Origin: M30B53 sp964600785
Lineage (GTDB): Bacteria; Planctomycetota; Planctomycetia; Pirellulales; UBA1268
NCBI GenBank assembly: GCA_964600785.1
Contig: CAZRKH010000042.1
Coordinates: forward strand, 1-14,725
Reading direction: 5' to 3'
Length of the DNA stretch: 14,725 nucleotides
The notes under the pieces were generated by a model. It saw only the letters and a program-made list of their open reading frames with translations. It searched no databases and was not told the origin of the DNA. A program made the translations under genes and the position numbers. Shown here piece after piece: positions 13,383 through 14,725 of this stretch; the stretch's first letter is position 1; every line of letters starts with the position of its first letter.

Positions 13383-14492
13383 GTGCCGCCCGTCTCGACC
13401 AGCCGCCTTGGCATCGCGTCGATCGCGATCCACGAGCCCACCTGCCCGATTCCCAATGCCTGGTTTGCCGAGTCGATGCCGAGGAAGTTTTCCCGGCACA
13501 CCGGGATCGAGTCCCGCCGCGTCTCATTCGACGACGAACTGGAGATGGCCGTGAAGGCCGTGGGGCAACTGAAACGCGAGACCGGCTGTGACCTGGCCGA
13601 CTGCCGCGGCCTCGTCGTCGTTTCGCCCTCGTTGATTCCTCCGCCGGTCGCCTGGCGGCAGCTGACGCCCGAGGCGGCCCGCCGGGAGCGGCCGGGCGAA
13701 CTTGCCCGCGGGGTCAGCCGCCGGCTGGGTCTCTCCGCCCGCACGATCGGGCTCAACTGGTTCTGCTGCGGATACAGCCGGGCCCTCGAAGTGGTGCAGC
13801 GTCGCTGGGCGCCGCGGCTGGGCCTGGCCGACGAGGAGTTTGTCTTGGTGGTGGTCGCCAACCGCATCAGCCGGATCACCGACTACGGCTGCGGCCAGAC
13901 CGGCGGTCTTTTCGGCGACATGGCCTCGGCCACGCTCGTCGCGCCGCTCGCCAGCCGCCGGCATCCGGTGCACTTCGAACTGCTCCACGCCGCCGCCCGG
14001 CGGCAGCCGGCCGAGCGGCCGTTCTTCAACTTCCATCGCCGCGAAGGGGTGCCGGCCCCGCGGCCCGACGGCGGCCGCGAGACGGCCGGCGAGCGGCTTG
14101 TCTACTCGATCGACGGGATGGGCATTGCCGAGGCGGCCCCGCGGGCGATGTCGGCGGCGGTCTCATCGGCCCTCGAGGCGGAGGGGATCGAGGGTGAGCG
14201 GCTGCGGTTTGTGGTGCCGCACCAGGCCGGGGCGGGCATCGTCCGCTTCACCGGCATGCAGCTCGAGGGCCTCGGCATCGAGGCGGAACTGGTCAACGGC
14301 CTGACCCGCCACACCGGCAACGTCAGCGCCTGCTCGCTGCCCCATGCGATCCGCCACGAATGGGACCGGCTCAATGGCCTGATTGCCTGCCCCACCGCGG
14401 CGGTCGGTGCCCCCGGCCGGGCGGAGCTGCTCGAGGGCTGCCTGCTGCTCGAGGCGACCGCCCATCACAACCGGCAGGCCGCCGCGGCCTGA
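13383..14492 (+). CDS. Divergent 3-oxoacyl-ACP synthase III-like protein (FabH/BioZ-like)
   Basis: 369-residue thiolase-fold condensing enzyme. The FabH layout is kept: HTGIESRR (39-46); the nucleophile in NWFCCGYSRAL, with C128 matching the Cys of the usual ACSG motif; LFGDMASATL (176-185); H280 in VPHQAGAGIVRF; and N313 in HTGNVSACSLP. The Cys-His-Asn triad is thus complete and decarboxylative condensation of acyl-CoA with malonyl-ACP is plausible. It differs from standard FabH (about 320 residues): an extra basic, Arg/Pro-rich segment around 205-238, FCC in place of the small residues before and after the Cys, and HQAGAG in place of HQAN. The GTG 13383 start has GGAG 7 bases upstream. It sits 132 bases after bioA, which raises a BioZ-like role in pimelate supply, but a polyketide, hydrocarbon or lipid starter role is equally open. 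Confidence 0.82.
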   Translation: MPPVSTSRLGIASIAIHEPTCPIPNAWFAESMPRKFSRHTGIESRRVSFDDELEMAVKAVGQLKRETGCDLADCRGLVVVSPSLIPPPVAWRQLTPEAARRERPGELARGVSRRLGLSARTIGLNWFCCGYSRALEVVQRRWAPRLGLADEEFVLVVVANRISRITDYGCGQTGGLFGDMASATLVAPLASRRHPVHFELLHAAARRQPAERPFFNFHRREGVPAPRPDGGRETAGERLVYSIDGMGIAEAAPRAMSAAVSSALEAEGIEGERLRFVVPHQAGAGIVRFTGMQLEGLGIEAELVNGLTRHTGNVSACSLPHAIRHEWDRLNGLIACPTAAVGAPGRAELLEGCLLLEATAHHNRQAAAA

Positions 14493-14569
14493 TCGATCCC
14501 GCCGCGGCGAATACCGCCCACGCCCGCCTCCTGCCCGAGTGCGTTCCAGGGGGTGTTGCTCGAGTGGAC

Positions 14570-14599
14570 AGAGCCGTGAAAGGCTCTTCCTCGCGGCTC
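14570..14599 (+). other. Alternative hairpins downstream of the KAS III gene
   Basis: AGAGCC (14570-14575) can pair with GGCTCT (14582-14587) around a GTGAAA loop, followed by a weak TTCC. The same GAGCCG arm can instead pair with CGGCTC (14594-14599). The two stems exclude each other. They lie about 80 bases after the KAS III stop and may act as a weak terminator. Confidence 0.4.
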
Positions 14600-14611
14600 G
14601 GGGGAGGCGGA

Positions 14612-14630
14612 TGCCTAGTGTCCTGAGGCA
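14612..14630 (+). other. Small hairpin in the right-hand intergenic region
   Basis: TGCCT (14612-14616) pairs with AGGCA (14626-14630) around a 9-base loop. There is no T tract after it. The 233 bases from 14493 to the window end hold no complete gene; besides this hairpin they hold the alternative stems before it and the promoter-like site and start signals after it. Confidence 0.3.
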
Positions 14631-14648
14631 GAAGTTCGTTGGCAGCTA

Positions 14649-14677
14649 TTGCGCCCTCCGCCGGTCTGTCCTACATT
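14649..14677 (+). promoter_or_regulatory. Possible promoter for the next gene
   Basis: TTGCGC (14649-14654, 3 of 6) and TACATT (14672-14677, 4 of 6) are spaced by exactly 17 bases. They would start transcription near 14684, just before a hairpin and the strong Shine-Dalgarno at 14703. The match is modest. Confidence 0.35.
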
Positions 14678-14681
14678 CCTC

Positions 14682-14702
14682 GCAGGATCCCGTTTTTCCT
14701 GC
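14682..14702 (+). promoter_or_regulatory. Hairpin directly before a strong Shine-Dalgarno
   Basis: GCAGGA (14682-14687) pairs with TCCTGC (14697-14702) around a 9-base loop. The stem ends exactly where AAGGAGGT begins (14703), so folding would leave the ribosome binding site exposed, while an alternative pairing of the TCCT arm with AGGA of the site could hide it. Confidence 0.4.
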
Positions 14703-14715
14703 AAGGAGGTGGCAC

Positions 14716-14725
14716 ATGGCGGGCG
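14716..14725 (+). CDS. Start of an unidentified gene, cut by the right edge
   Basis: ATG at 14716 follows a full-consensus Shine-Dalgarno AAGGAGGT (14703-14710) with 5 bases between, the strongest ribosome binding site in the window. Only Met-Ala-Gly and one further base are inside, so the product cannot be named. The possible promoter and hairpin upstream fit the start of a separate, well-translated transcript. Confidence 0.6.

Overview
The window is very GC-rich, with C/G-ending codons dominating every gene, and it is densely packed with ordinary bacterial genes. The organism is most likely a planctomycete or another PVC-superphylum bacterium (inferred). The reasons are the general character of the proteins, the adjacent dksA/traR-type and lspA genes (a pair I recall from chlamydiae), the gatC-gatA-gatB order, and a GatCAB route for indirect tRNA aminoacylation. 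I see no rRNA, tRNA, CRISPR array or complete mobile element. Long open frames opposite the real genes are a side effect of high GC.

Layout. (1) 1-975, minus: threonine synthase, cut by the left edge. (2) 1112-7709, plus: an eight-gene colinear run of a DksA/TraR zinc-finger regulator, lspA, a HisN-type phosphatase, rpmB (bL28), gatC, gatA, gatB and a SAM hydroxide adenosyltransferase (DUF62). A good sigma70-like promoter (TTGACA-N18-TATCGT) lies before the regulator. rpmB and gatC overlap by ATGA. (3) 7674-11646, minus: a tightly coupled four-gene operon for an unusual nucleotide sugar. In transcription order it holds CDP-glucose 4,6-dehydratase (RfbG), a TylCIII/NovU-type sugar C-methyltransferase, an RmlC-type epimerase and an NAD(P)-dependent SDR reductase/epimerase. 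(4) 11829-14492, plus: bioA, a strong intrinsic terminator, then a divergent ketoacyl-ACP synthase III (FabH/BioZ-like). (5) 14493-14725: an intergenic region with several hairpins, a possible promoter and a very strong Shine-Dalgarno followed by ATG, the first bases of another gene.

How the genes work together. The rightward run mixes translation (bL28, GatCAB), lipoprotein maturation (LspA), amino-acid biosynthesis (HisN) and SAM turnover. The leftward operon should turn CDP-glucose into CDP-4-keto-6-deoxyglucose, C-methylate it at C-3, epimerise at C-5 and reduce the C-4 ketone. That gives a CDP-6-deoxy-3-C-methylhexose (virenose-, evalose- or mycarose-like branched sugar), presumably for a cell-surface glycan. 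No cytidylyltransferase (RfbF) or glycosyltransferase is in view. The bioA-KAS III pair resembles the bioA-bioZ order of some alphaproteobacteria, so the KAS III could make the pimeloyl precursor of biotin. This and the branched-sugar operon are the two most interesting hypotheses here. Nothing in the window looks like a wholly new kind of system.
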